From NCBI GenBank assembly GCA_025594325.1, contig JANHCV010000002.1:744001-808000 (forward strand): a stretch of 64,000 nucleotides of DNA, in the 5' to 3' direction. The notes below the pieces were generated by a model. The model was given only the letters and a program-made list of their open reading frames with translations. It was not told the DNA's origin and made no database searches. Shown in pieces: positions 40,510 to 50,646 of the stretch. The position numbers were made by a program, and so were the translations under genes. The DNA comes from Blastocladiella emersonii ATCC 22665. Its lineage: Eukaryota > Blastocladiomycota > Blastocladiomycetes > Blastocladiales > Blastocladiaceae. Every line of letters starts with the position of its first letter. Position 1 is the first letter of the stretch.

Positions 40510-43149
40510 TCAGTCCAGCTGGCGCGGGGCCATCGCCTGCTGCTGTTGCGCTACTGGTGCTGCGGGCCATGGCGGCCGCCGCGGCGCGCGGCCCTGGTCG
40601 CTGCCGTGGTACGGGTGGTACTGCGGCGGCGGGGGCGGGGGCGGGCCGTAGTGGTGGTGCGGCGCGCGGTGCGGGTGGTACTCGTACGAGTGGCGGTGCG
40701 GGTTGGGCGGCGGCGGCGGGGGCGGGTAGTGCTGGCGCTGCTGCTGCTGCTGGTAGTAGTGCTCGCCCCCGAGCTCGTCCATCTCGTCGTCGTCGGCGTA
40801 CGGGTCCGACCGCAGCAGCGGCACGGCAGCGGCGAGGTCGGGCTTGGCGGCCACGCTCGCCGACGATGGCGAGGGGAGCGGCGGGAGCGCGGGCGGCACG
40901 CCGCCACCGAGGTTCACGACGGTCACGGACGCGGGGGCGGCGGAGCCCGTCGCGGTGGCCGGCTTGGCGGTCGCCGACGGCGACACCGAGACGCGGAGGC
41001 ACGTCGGGCACTGCTTGCAGTAACTGGCAACAAACTCGGGCGGGATCCCGCAGCGGGACCGGCGCATCTGGTACTTCATGCCCATGGTCTTGCACGTCTG
41101 CGTAAACGTACGATGGACGGACCCCGTCTCGCCAGCGAGCGTGATGTGAAGCGGGCCGCGGTGGCACTCGGCGACGACCGCGTCCCAGTCCTCGGCGGGG
41201 ATCACCCACCGCGTGCAGTTGCGCCACGTCAGGCACCGGTACGGGTGGGTCGCGGCCACGTCCGGGTGGTACACGAGGTACCCCATGAGCCGCTTCCACC
41301 GCCGCCGGTCGACGCCCGCGGGAATCGGCGCGCGGTTCTGCAGGCACTCGATCATGGTCAGGTACGCGGCTCGGTCGAACACAAAGAACTCGCGCCGCTT
41401 GCCGACCTCGGCACCGAGCCCGTCCGACGAGTCGCCGATCGCGCCCTCGCCGTCGCCGTCCTCGTTGCCCGCATCGTCACCTTCACTACCCGTGGCGACA
41501 GCGGTGGCAGGACCAGTGACCGCGACGCCGGCGGGACTCGCGCTCGCGGCCGTCGACGCGACAAGCGAGCGGTCCGGGTCCGCGGGCGGCGGGATCGCCA
41601 ACGCCGTGACCGTGGCGCGCGGGTCGAACACGTCGATGGCAGCGTCCGACTTGGTCGTCCGGCCCGCGGTCGCGAGCGGTGACGGGTAGGTTGCCGAAAC
41701 GGACGACAACGACAGCGGCGCGGCCGGCGGCTGCTGGTGCACGGCGAACGGCTGAGCCGGGAGCGGCGGTACCGGAGCAGCTGACGTGGACGACTCGATG
41801 GTCGGCGCCTGCGGGAGCTGGGCGCGCGGGGGCGGGAGCTCGACGATCGCGGGTGCTGCGGGCTGCTGCTGGCGCGGCGCGCGCGAGGGCGGGAGCGGCG
41901 TAGACGGCCACGGGCCGAGCGTCACGTCGTCCTCGTCGTCGGCCTGCTGCTGCGCGGGCTTGACGTCGATCACCGGACCCGTGACGGCGCGGAGCGGCGC
42001 GGGCGGACGGTCGAACCCGAGCGCCGAGCCGCGCTGGCCAGGCGGCGGCAGCACACGGCGCGGGCGGCGCGCGTCCTCGTCATCGGCCGGGTACGCCGCG
42101 GCGGGCGGAGGAGGAGCGGGCCGATCGCGGTCGCGCGGCGGCCACGCGCCGGGAGCGCCGCCGGGCGCGCGGTGGTGGGGGTGGGGCGGGTAGTGCGGCG
42201 CGTCGTAGGCGTAGTAGTCGTCGTGCGGGCGTCCGCCGTAGTAGCGGTCGGGATCGGCCGGGTACCGCGCGTGGTGGTGGTGGTGCGAGTGGGGGTGCGG
42301 GTGCGGGTGCGAGTATGAAGAGGGCGGAGGATACCGCGCGTGATGAGGAGGAGGGTAGCGCGCGGTCGACGCGTCGGCGTGGTCGGCGTTGGGCGGCGAC
42401 GCGGTCGGGTGCGGGGCGTGCGGCGGCGAGCTGGCACGGGGCTGGCGCGACGCCGGGTCGGGGTAGCCGGGCGGCGAGTAGTAGGACGCGTGCGGAGCGT
42501 GGTCGTAGTAGGCGGGTTGGCGCGCGTAGTGCGAAGGGGGAGGCGGCGGCGGCGGCTGGCGGTGGCGGTGGTAGGCGGCGGGGTCCGAGGTCGGATACGC
42601 GCCGGCGCGCGGATCGTAGTAGTGGCGGGCGGGAGGGCGCTGCTGGTGCTCGTGCGCGTGGTACGGGTCGTCGTGCGGCGGGTAGTGCGCCGGCGGCAGG
42701 GGAGGCAGCACGGCGTCGGGCTTGCGCGCGTCGGCGGCCGTGGGAGGAGCACCGGTCGCCGCAGAGGCCGATCCAGCGGCCGATCCGTGGGCGACCGGTG
42801 GGAGCGCGCGCGAGACGGGTCCAGCTGGCTCGGACGGCGACGTGGTCGGGTTGACGCCACTGCCGTGCTCAGCGCCGGCGCCCGGGTAGTGGTACCCGTC
42901 GCGGTCATATACGGGGTGGTACGCGTGCTGGTGGTGCTGCGGGTACTGGCGGTGATTGGGCGCCGTGGTCGGGGGTGTCGACGACGAGGACGCGCTGCCG
43001 CCGCCGCCGTGGTGGTACTGCTGCTGCTGAGGCGCGTGGTGCGGGTGCTGCGGGTGCTGTGGGTGCTGCGGGTGGTGGTAGCCGGCGTGCGCGGGCGGCG
43101 GCGGCGGCGGCGGTGGCGCGTGGGCGCCAGCGTGCGGGTGTCCGGACAT
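40510..43149 (-). CDS. large His/Pro-rich disordered protein with an integrase-type H2C2 zinc-binding domain
   Basis: A single exon of 879 residues, started at ATG 43149 (upstream frame is poor). About 580 residues of His/Pro/Tyr/Gln-rich low complexity precede one folded block (near 625-765): FFVFDRAAYLTMIECLQNR, PIPAGVDRRRWKRLMGYL, RWVIPAEDWDAVVAECHRG, then IPPEFVASYCKQCPTC. The order (VIP..EW..VV.ECH, a second His, T...C, Y...C-x2-C) matches the zinc-binding H2C2 module found before the integrase core of Ty3/gypsy-type retroelements. No catalytic DDE core or reverse transcriptase follows; the C-terminus is again low complexity. This suggests a domesticated DNA- or RNA-binding module. Histidine stretches could also bind metal. 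The function is unknown, and the domain call is by motif only. Confidence 0.7.
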   Translation of the reverse strand: MSGHPHAGAHAPPPPPPPPAHAGYHHPQHPQHPQHPHHAPQQQQYHHGGGGSASSSSTPPTTAPNHRQYPQHHQHAYHPVYDRDGYHYPGAGAEHGSGVNPTTSPSEPAGPVSRALPPVAHGSAAGSASAATGAPPTAADARKPDAVLPPLPPAHYPPHDDPYHAHEHQQRPPARHYYDPRAGAYPTSDPAAYHRHRQPPPPPPPSHYARQPAYYDHAPHASYYSPPGYPDPASRQPRASSPPHAPHPTASPPNADHADASTARYPPPHHARYPPPSSYSHPHPHPHSHHHHHARYPADPDRYYGGRPHDDYYAYDAPHYPPHPHHRAPGGAPGAWPPRDRDRPAPPPPAAAYPADDEDARRPRRVLPPPGQRGSALGFDRPPAPLRAVTGPVIDVKPAQQQADDEDDVTLGPWPSTPLPPSRAPRQQQPAAPAIVELPPPRAQLPQAPTIESSTSAAPVPPLPAQPFAVHQQPPAAPLSLSSVSATYPSPLATAGRTTKSDAAIDVFDPRATVTALAIPPPADPDRSLVASTAASASPAGVAVTGPATAVATGSEGDDAGNEDGDGEGAIGDSSDGLGAEVGKRREFFVFDRAAYLTMIECLQNRAPIPAGVDRRRWKRLMGYLVYHPDVAATHPYRCLTWRNCTRWVIPAEDWDAVVAECHRGPLHITLAGETGSVHRTFTQTCKTMGMKYQMRRSRCGIPPEFVASYCKQCPTCLRVSVSPSATAKPATATGSAAPASVTVVNLGGGVPPALPPLPSPSSASVAAKPDLAAAVPLLRSDPYADDDEMDELGGEHYYQQQQQRQHYPPPPPPPNPHRHSYEYHPHRAPHHHYGPPPPPPPQYHPYHGSDQGRAPRRPPWPAAPVAQQQQAMAPRQLD

Positions 43150-43280
43150 GGCGGTGGTGCTGCAGTGCAGGAGATCGAGATGGAGGCCTGCAGGACCAAG
43201 CAAAAGAGTTAGAGTTTGCCATCGGAGGGTCGGCGCGGGGATGGCCGGCCGATTGCACTCGGCACTACGCATGGCGAGTC

Positions 43281-43320
43281 GGCGCGGGGCGGCGCGGGGC
43301 GGCGCGGGGCGGCGCGGGCC
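43281..43320. repeat. 10-bp tandem repeat, four copies
   Basis: The unit GGCGCGGGGC is repeated at 43281, 43291 and 43301, with a fourth copy at 43311 carrying one mismatch. It lies 130 bp upstream of the ATG of the His/Pro-rich gene. Confidence 0.9.
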
Positions 43321-45834
43321 AGAGGTGGGAGGCTGTGGAGGACGAGGGGCGCAATCGCGATGGCCCGCACACCGCGACCGTGGCTCCCGGCCCCCGCCCC
43401 CGTGGGCACCGGGCCTCGGGCAGCGGGCAACGGGCGCTGGCGCAGGCGGGGCACATCGGATCAGCTGGTCCAGGAACGAGGGCAGGGCGAGGGGCGGGAC
43501 AAGGGCAGCGAGGGCGGGCGTGGCGGTGGCGGTCCAGGGCGCTGGGGCAGGCAGAGTGGGCGAAGATCGGACGGCGAAGCCAGGGCACGGACGTCAGCAC
43601 CCGGCCGCTTCCCCGGCGCCAGCCAAAAGGATGTCGGCGGGTGCGCATCGGCGTGCCCAAGTGTGGCGGGGGAGAGCGAGTCCAAACACGAGGCGTACGA
43701 GGTTGTTCGATGGGCAGGCGGGCGAGGCGGGCGCCGATGGCGACGGTGGGCGGGAGAGAGAGAGAGAGCGCGCGGCGAGCGAAACGCGGGCGAGGGGGAG
43801 GGGAGGGCAGCACGCCCACGCTACGCGCCGTGCGTGCTAGAGCAACGGGTGGCGGGGAATGGCAGGGGCGAGGCGGCAACGGCGAGCGGTGGGGCGAGCA
43901 GAGGCGAGCGCGATGGCCATCGACGCAAACGCGACGCGAGGGCGACGGCCATCGGGGATTTGGCAGGGACGGCGGGCGCCTGATGGCCGTGGCACGTGCG
44001 GCAGGGTCCCCAGGGCGGTCGCAATCGGCCCGCGCTGTGCTGCCGCCCGATGCCGGCGCCCGCGGCTTGCATGAGAATCGAGGACGCGCGCCGAACGCGC
44101 GACCGGCGCCGCCGCCCGCCCGCCCGCCTGCTCACCCCAACCCACCGCGTCGCGACGCACAAATAGTGGCAGGGCAGGGATAGAGGATTGCGGATATGCG
44201 CGTCGATAGGGAGTGCGAGTGTGCGTGGAGAGCGTACCTGGTACGGGTAGTGTGGCGCAGGCCGAGGATCAGGACGTCGAAGTTGAGCGCGACGACGACG
44301 GTGTGCGGCTACGTGGTCGGAGAGAGCGGACGTGGGCAGGGTCAGCAAGGGAGGTCCGGCAACGCGCGCTCGATTGGCGGGAGACGGACAAGGGTCGGGA
44401 GGAGGGGGAGGGCGGATGCGCGCGTCGATGGCCACGGTCGGGGGCGCGTGGACGCGTGTGTGGGGACGTGGCGCAGAGGAGGGAGACGCCAGCGGGAGGG
44501 GGAGAGAGGATGGTGGCGGCGACAGCGTCTCGCAGAAGGGGGCCGAACCGTCTCCCTCCGTGCGTGTGTGCGCGGCCAAAGGCGGGCTGGGCTGCGGCGA
44601 GGCGGCACGGTGCATGTGTGTGGCCGGGCGAGACATGCGGGCACGAGGCGCGCGCGGCAGCGGCAGCGGGACACGTCACCCAGCGTCGGCCCGCGTCCGC
44701 GTCCACGTCCACGGTGGCCACCGAGGCGGTTTGCCCGATGCACGCGAGCAGACACGGCGCGACGACAGCCAGCGCGTTCGATGGCGAGAGGACGCGTCGC
44801 AATCGAACGCCCGGGGGCCACAGCTGGCGGGCGGCCGCGGGTGGGTGGTGCCGGGTGCATGCGACGGGAAGCCGTGTGTGCTGGGTGACACGCGCTGCGT
44901 CACGCCGCATCCGGAGGCACGCGGAAGGGAGGGGCGGAATGCGGGTGGAGTCAGACGGGCGGCGACGAACCTCGCTTGTCCTCGCTTGTCAGCAGCTGAG
45001 GCCGAGGAGGGGAGAGAGAATCAACCGAGCGAGCGGGAGGAGAGCGCGCGGCGGGCGAGGCGAGGGCGCGATCGGGTGTCGCGAGGCTGGCAAACGGCGG
45101 CGAGAACGAGTGGGAGAGGGGAGCGACGGCGTTGGCGATGATGCGCCGCCCGCGGCACGCCGCCGTAAACGGGGGTCACTTTGAGTCACCGTGACGCGAG
45201 CCGCCAGCCCGCCTCGCCGGCTTGCGCGCGCAATTTGTTGTGTTGTTTCGCTTCTCCCGCGCCTCGGGTTCGGGTCGCGTGTCCTCTCCTGGCGCGTGCA
45301 ATTTGATCCGCCGAGCGCCAAGCCCTGGACCAGCGACTTCGCCGACCCCGGCCCGCCCACCTCTAGCGAGGCGCGGTCGCCCGCGGCGGGAGACATGGCC
45401 GCGGTCCGCCGGCGCGCGGCAGTCGGAGGACAAGGGGGCGCGACGGGGAGGCGCGAGACGCGTCGTGCTCCCGGCCGATCATGGCCGATCACGCCAGAGT
45501 GGAGTGAGGCGCAGCGCGCTCAGCCGAGAGGCTGCCCCGCCCGTGACGGCGGTCTGGACTGCGCGGTCCCCCACGCGCCCCGCCGCGGTGCTTTTCTTGG
45601 CCCGTCGCCTTCCTCCGCTCCTCCACGCCTCCCGCGCGCGTTTGTTTCGCACACCCACATCTCATCACATCACTGAGGCATTTCCCACCCCGTCCCGCAC
45701 CCGTACAGTAAAATTCAGTTGATTGCGCAACGCCCGACGCGCGTTGACGCATCCTGCCTCAACTCGCAGCCGATGAGTGATCGACCGATCACTTCCCTCT
45801 CCTCGCTGCCGCGGACAAGCCGACGTCACGCCGG

Positions 45835-45856
45835 CCACGTGTTTTCTCAACGCGTC
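45835..45856 (-). promoter_or_regulatory. bipartite element GACGCGT-N11-GTGG on the minus strand
   Basis: Read on the minus strand: GACGCGT (45856-45850), 11 bases, then GTGG (45838-45835), with an internal CACGTG E-box. It closely resembles the copy at 49547-49568: both contain TTTTC and CACGTG at the same offset. There is no annotated start codon nearby; the nearest minus-strand gene begins 2.7 kb further on. Confidence 0.5.
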
Positions 45857-46193
45857 TCCGTCGTGTCTCGCACCATGCTCCGGGCTCTTCTCCGTCGCCG
45901 CCGACCTACAGGGCCAACCAAACGCGTCTCGTGCACGAGCGCCCGCTTGCAGCGACGATGCTCCACTCGGCGCGATCGATTTCTCATGTTCACGACATTG
46001 ATGTTTACTGCGGCCAGTCCCCCTGCTGCGGCCGTGACGAACGAACACGGTGGCTCTCCATCGGCGCCGCCCCTGCTCAAGTCGAGCACGTCACCCTGGC
46101 TGAGCTCGCTTTCCGCGCACTTGCTCGACCTGGCGCACCCTCATCATGCAGCAGTCGAAGCAAACATCGCAGCTGGCCATCTGTGTTGCGCCC

Positions 46194-46283
46194 GCTCTCG
46201 TCGCGGCCGCTCTCGTCGCGGCTACTCTCGTCGCGGCCGCTCTCGTCGCGGCTACTCTCGTCGCGGCTACTCTCGTCGCGGCC
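46194..46283. repeat. 15-bp tandem repeat, six copies
   Basis: Six head-to-tail units of the form RCTCTCGTCGCGGCY start at 46194, 46209, 46224, 46239, 46254 and 46269; only the first and last base of the unit vary. In one plus-strand frame they would read as repeated (R/Y)SRRG, but no convincing gene surrounds them. Confidence 0.92.
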
Positions 46284-46338
46284 ACAACGCGCTCGCTCTC
46301 TTCGCGGTGACAACTCGCTTGTCCTCATCGCGCATGCA

Positions 46339-46416
46339 ACGTGATCATGCTCCACGCGGTCCTGACGTGATCATCCTCATCAAGGCCACGACGTGATCAT
46401 TCTGATCGTGTCCGCG
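46339..46416. repeat. 26-bp degenerate tandem repeat around ACGTGATCAT
   Basis: ACGTGATCAT occurs at 46339, 46365 and 46391, exactly 26 bp apart; the remaining 16 bases of each unit are similar but diverged, and a fourth, weaker unit may begin at 46417. The motif includes the palindrome TGATCA. Confidence 0.85.
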
Positions 46417-46588
46417 ACGCGCTCGCTTCGTCCCGCGCCAGTTGAACGTTTTCGTCACCTCCATCAGCAGCTCTTTGGCGGACAAGTTCCCTCCCTCGCA
46501 AGGGAGATGGCCTTGGGAAGCGCAAGCAGAAGCTACCTTGTATGAGAAGGAACATTAATATTTACATATGTCACCGTCACTCCACACA

Positions 46589-49250
46589 TCACTCGGGCGG
46601 CACCAGCCCCTGCGCGCGACACGCGGCGCGGTACACGTCGCGGTCGAGGTGGAAGACCTCGACGACGGCCCAGAACGCGTCCTCGTCGTAGTCGGCGCGG
46701 AGGCGGCCGGGGAGCCGGAGCACGTCCTGGAGACACTCCTCGAACGGCAGCCCGCCGAGCCGCGTCTCAAAGAACTTGAGCAGGGCGACGGCGACGCGGA
46801 ACAGGGCGAGGTCGCCCCACAGGAACCACAGGTCCCACACGCGGTGCGCGGTGTCGAGCGGCAGCGGTTTCGCGAACATGGAGAGCAGCCACTCGTACAG
46901 GTAGAACTCGGGCCGCACGCCGACCTCGTCGAGGTGCGCCTTGAGGTCCGGGCACGCGAGCCCGAGCAGGTACTCGAACACGCCGAAATACGCCTTGACC
47001 ATGGGCATGTCGAGCCGGTAGAAGGTCGCCAGCACGCCGTTGCGGTGCCGGAACATGTTGCACAGCGTCGCGAACGCCGTGTAGTCGTCCGTATTGAGCA
47101 GCAGCATCCCCGCGAGGTAGCTCATCCCCTGCACGTAACCCATGTCGGCGCGGTACACGGCAAACGCCTCGAGCACGTCCGACAGCGGGCCGGAGAGCGG
47201 GCCGCCGGGCGACTGGAACATGCCGATCTGCGGGAACGTGCGCGAGATGTCGACCGCGATCACCTCGAGCGTGTCCTCGCGGCCGACGAGGACCATGTCA
47301 GGCCCGCGGCGCGGCCGCGCGGCTGCCGGCGCCGTGGCGGGGCGGCGCGAGGGCGAGGGCGGCGACGAGCTCGGGCCAGGACTCCCGTCGCTACTGCTAC
47401 TGGCCGTCGACAGCGTCGAGGTGGACGACAGGAGCGAGTCATCGGCGAGATCGAACGCGGCAACCGGCGGCCCGGCGCCCGCGCCGACATCGGCGAGCGA
47501 CCGCTGCTCGCGGAGCTGCTTCTCCTCGAGCTCGATCATCTGCTGCTTGAGGCGTCGCGACGTGAGCGCGTCCTGGGCGCGCTGGCCGCACAGCGCGTAC
47601 ACGTCGGGCGTGATGTGCAGTGCATTCCCAATCGCGCGCGACCACACGATGCCGCGGAGGCGCGGCGGCACGCCCTTGAACCACGCGGCGGCCGTCTTGG
47701 GCTGGTACCGCACCGCGTCCCACTTCGGGAGCACGGTCGTGGTCCAGAACTGCAGCGCGGCAATCGCGTCGGCCTCGCGTTTCGCGCGCTGCTTGGCGGC
47801 ACGCGCGCCGCGCTCGGCGAGCCTTGCCTGCGCGAGCTGCATCATCTTGGCGTGCTGCGCGAGGTGCTTGCGGTCCTCCTTGGGGTCCTTGGGCGGGAGC
47901 GTCGGCGGGCGCGTGCGGGATAGGACCTGCTGCAGCGCCGGCGGTTTGGACGCCGAGGATGGACTGGCTTTCGGGTTGGTCGGGAACGGGGCCGAGGGGC
48001 CGCGCGAGCGGAACAGCCAGGCCTGGAGCCGCGAGTCGGCCTTGGTCGCGACGGGCGGGAGCGACGCGTCGTCGGGCGAGGCGGCAGCGGCGGCGCCGTG
48101 GACGCTGGTGCTGGTGCTGGGCCGCGGCGAGGGCGCAGCGGACGCGTTGTTGTCGGCGGCGGTGGGCGCGAGGGAGCGCGGCGCCGAGGGCGATGGAGAG
48201 CGTTTGGGCGGGACGGCGGGCGGCGGCGGTTGATGCTGCTGCGCAGTCGAGGTCGAGGTCGAGGTCGTGGGAGCAGGCGCAGCGGGATCAGCGAGGAGGG
48301 ATCGCCGGCGGCCTAATCGGGCAGGTATGAGGTGGTATGCGAGTGTAGGGAGGGTGTGCGAGGTGTGCGAGGTCAGCGTCTATCCCTAACGGGGTATCGA
48401 TGGCAGTGTGGGCAGGGCAGGGTGCAGGGACGCGGGGGGAGCCGTGCGCTTAAGTACGCCGGCGGACGCGGCGGTGGCGACCATGGCCGCGGACCAAGCG
48501 CAGCGCCGCCAAATGAAGTGCTGCCCATGGCGCCTCCGCTTCTGCTTCGGCCAAGCGAGCGCAGGCGTGGCGCAGCGCGCAGGCGACCCGTCAGGCGGCG
48601 GGGCTGGTGCGCGATGAAGCGCGGGCACGGGATGCACAATGCGCAAAGAGCTTCCAGAGCGTAGCGCGGAAGGGCACACGGCGAGTGGTTCGCCGACGCC
48701 GCCGTGGTCGCCGCGCGCTGCGGCTGCGGCCGGCCGACGGCCGTGACCATGCACGCGCCACCCAAGGCGCCAGCCACACTGTCTCCGCGCCCGTGCGAGA
48801 CACCAATGTGTTGACGGACGTACCCGCAGAAAACCCGGTCGCGAGTCCGTCCTCGGCCGCAGCAGCGGTCGGCTGCCGTTGCCTTGGCAGCGCATCGAGC
48901 GCGTCGCCGTCCACGCCCTCGGCCGGGACGTCGGCGCGGTCGTCGTCGAGCGCCAGCGTCGTGAACTGCCCGCCGAGCGAGTCCATGGCCACGTCGCCGT
49001 CACTGGACGAGGGCTGGAGCACGCCCACGTCCCACCCGGCACCGGCGCCCGTCACGGCACCGCGGCCAGCGACATGTGGCGAGAGCGGCGAGTGCGGCGA
49101 CGCAGGAAGGCCGCCGGGCGACGGCGCGTGGGCGGCGGTTGGAGGTAGCAGGCGGAGAGGCGTCGTTGTGGCAGCGGCGGACGTCGTGGGAAGGTCACGG
49201 CGGGCCTGCGCCGGTGGTGGCGTCGCCGCGGAGATGGCCGCGCTCGTCAT
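46589..49250 (-). CDS. TBC-domain Rab GTPase-activating protein (TBC1D12/14-like)
   Basis: Exons 49250-48824 and 48312-46589, with a 511-nt intron (GTACGT...TTAG), give 716 residues. The phase fits exactly, but this intron is far longer than the rest, so the first exon is less certain. The N-terminal half is disordered. The TBC domain starts GVPPRLRGIVWSRAIGN, carries the arginine finger in VDISRTFPQ (Arg near residue 500) and the glutamine finger in DMGYVQGMS, and ends with LPLDTAHRVWDLWFLWG. The LRGIVWSxAIGNxLxITPD wording is typical of the TBC1D12/TBC1D14 branch, linked to Rab11 and autophagy in animals. A Ser/Pro-rich loop of about 60 residues interrupts the domain start. Catalytic residues are present. 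Confidence 0.87.
48313..48823 (-). other. unusually long (511-nt) intron of the TBC gene
   Basis: Donor GTACGT and acceptor TTAG with a pyrimidine-rich 3' end and a CTGAC branch-like site. It could hide a small exon, a second promoter or a non-coding RNA; open frames inside it show no recognisable content. Confidence 0.5.
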
Positions 49251-49658
49251 GGTCGGAGGCGAGCCTGCGCGGGCGACGGGGCGAGCGAGCGGTTGCAGGA
49301 GGTGGCGGTGAGATGCCAGCGCCGGTGCGATGTCGAGCGCGGCGATGCGGAGAGAGACGCTTCGTGGTCGACGACGCATGCCCGACTCGAGCTCATGAGC
49401 GGACCGTGCATCACAGCGGCGACCACAGCGACGGCGACGCCGCGGCGCTTACGCCACGCCGACCACGGCCGACCAATCATTTTCATGCCGGGCCCCAGAC
49501 CCAGGGTGGGGCCATCGCGATGGGCGAAATGGGCGTCTCTCCCCGCCCACGTGTTTTCGCAACGCGTCGCACCGGCACGCGTCTCCCCCTTCGCTGCCCT
49601 GCTTGAACCATCGGTTGACCTCCGCATCTCCTCGCTTCTCTACCAACCAACGCAAACC
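49251..49658. promoter_or_regulatory. divergent promoter, TBC gene / two-TM protein gene
   Basis: 408 bp between divergent start codons containing one strong bipartite element (49547-49568, minus orientation) and another ACGCGT at 49577-49582. No gene seen. Confidence 0.45.
49547..49568 (-). promoter_or_regulatory. bipartite element GACGCGT-N11-GTGG in a divergent promoter
   Basis: On the minus strand GACGCGT (49568-49562), 11 bases and GTGG (49550-49547), with CACGTG overlapping the right half. It is 90 bp from the plus-strand ATG at 49659 and about 300 bp from the TBC ATG at 49250. Confidence 0.55.
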
Positions 49659-50599
49659 ATGGATCCACCCATCGACGACGGCCGCGCCGCGGAGCTCATG
49701 CAAGCGCTCGTGCGCCACGAGCTGCACAAGCGCGTCTTCCACGACCGCTATGCGGCCGCTGCGGCAGCGGGCGGCACGCCCAAGTGGTCGCCGCTGCACA
49801 TCCCCGACCCGACCACCGACGCAACGTCGTACCCGGTCCCCGCCGCCGTGACGGACCCGCTCGAGCTCCCGGACACGGACGAGCCCAAGCCGCGCGCGCG
49901 GTGCTGCCCGACCCTCGCTGCCTTGCTCGAGCCCGTCGAGTCGTACATTCAGCGCTTCTTTGAGCTGCTCGCGCTGCTCGGGCTCGTTGGCGTCGCCATC
50001 TTCTTCGCCTACATGGTATGCCACGCTTGGTTCTGCCCTCAGCGAGCTTGTACTGATCATGGCATCGGTAGACTCCGCGCATGACCATCTTCGCCGTCGG
50101 CCTCGTCTTCGTCGCGCTCGCCGCGGTGCCCATCTTCATCGACCTGTGCAAGTGGGCCGCCAAGTCGCGCGAGCTCGGCATCCCGCAGGGCGTCGACCCC
50201 GTCACCTTCGCCCCGCGCATCCTCGACGAGAGCTTTGTCGCTGCGACGGGAACAAGCACGTCGGCCGCCCCGCTCATGCTCGACTACGACGTCGACGTCG
50301 TGTCGCGGCCCGCGTCGCCTGAACCCGAGTCCGAGTTCGAGTACGACGAGGATGCGCCATCACCGCCCCCACGAGCCGGCTCGCGCGGTTCCTTCGTCAA
50401 GCTGGTCGTGCGCCGCGCGCCGCGCCTCGTACGGACCAAGCGCTTCTACTCCCCGTCGTCGCGCGCCCCAGGCTCGCCGCCGACTGCACTTGCGGCGGAC
50501 GAGGCGGGGTCCTACTCCACGCGGCCGCTGCGGGGCACCGCGCACCTGTCGCCGCAGTCGAGCGTGCCCGAGATGAACACGACGCCGTTCTTGATATGA
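49659..50599 (+). CDS. two-transmembrane protein, unknown function
   Basis: Exons 49659-50015 and 50072-50599, with a 56-nt intron (GTATGC...GTAG), give 294 residues. A hydrophilic N-terminus of about 100 residues leads to two hydrophobic helices (about 100-120, FFELLALLGLVGVAIFFAYM, and 123-142, IFAVGLVFVALAAVPIFI), with the splice falling between them. A long Ser/Pro/Arg-rich tail follows. The hairpin of two helices with both ends cytosolic resembles ER-shaping or small adaptor proteins but I recognise no family. The stop is 47 bp from that of the convergent coiled-coil gene. Confidence 0.75.
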
Positions 50600-50646
50600 A
50601 TGAAAGTATGAATCGATTGAATAAGTTAAGTTGCGACAACGCTCTG

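Larger units (their letters stand above)
43150..46588. other. 3.4-kb gene-poor region, G-rich on the plus strand, with tandem repeats
   Basis: Many long overlapping reading frames occur because stop codons are scarce in GC-rich DNA, but none shows domain content or a believable composition. Features seen: a 10-bp unit repeated four times (43281-43320), a minus-strand bipartite element (45835-45856), a 15-bp unit repeated six times (46194-46283), and a 26-bp unit repeated at least three times (46339-46416). From 43.3 to 45.1 kb the plus strand is strongly G-rich. It could be a long upstream region, with or without 5' untranslated exons, of the gene at 43149 (-), or a non-coding transcript. Confidence 0.5.

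Noticed and set aside
43216-45184. Several overlapping frames of 200-320 codons in the G-rich region
   Set aside because: All three plus frames and the minus frames are open at once, compositions are extreme (Arg/Gly or Pro/Arg), and no motif appears.
46194-46283. CRISPR-like array
   Set aside because: The units are contiguous 15-mers without spacers, and the genome is eukaryotic.
45719-46396. 225-codon plus-strand frame ending in (R/Y)SRRG repeats
   Set aside because: The repeats are explained by the 15-bp DNA array; no conserved part, and no clear start. Kept only as a remote possibility near the element at 45835.
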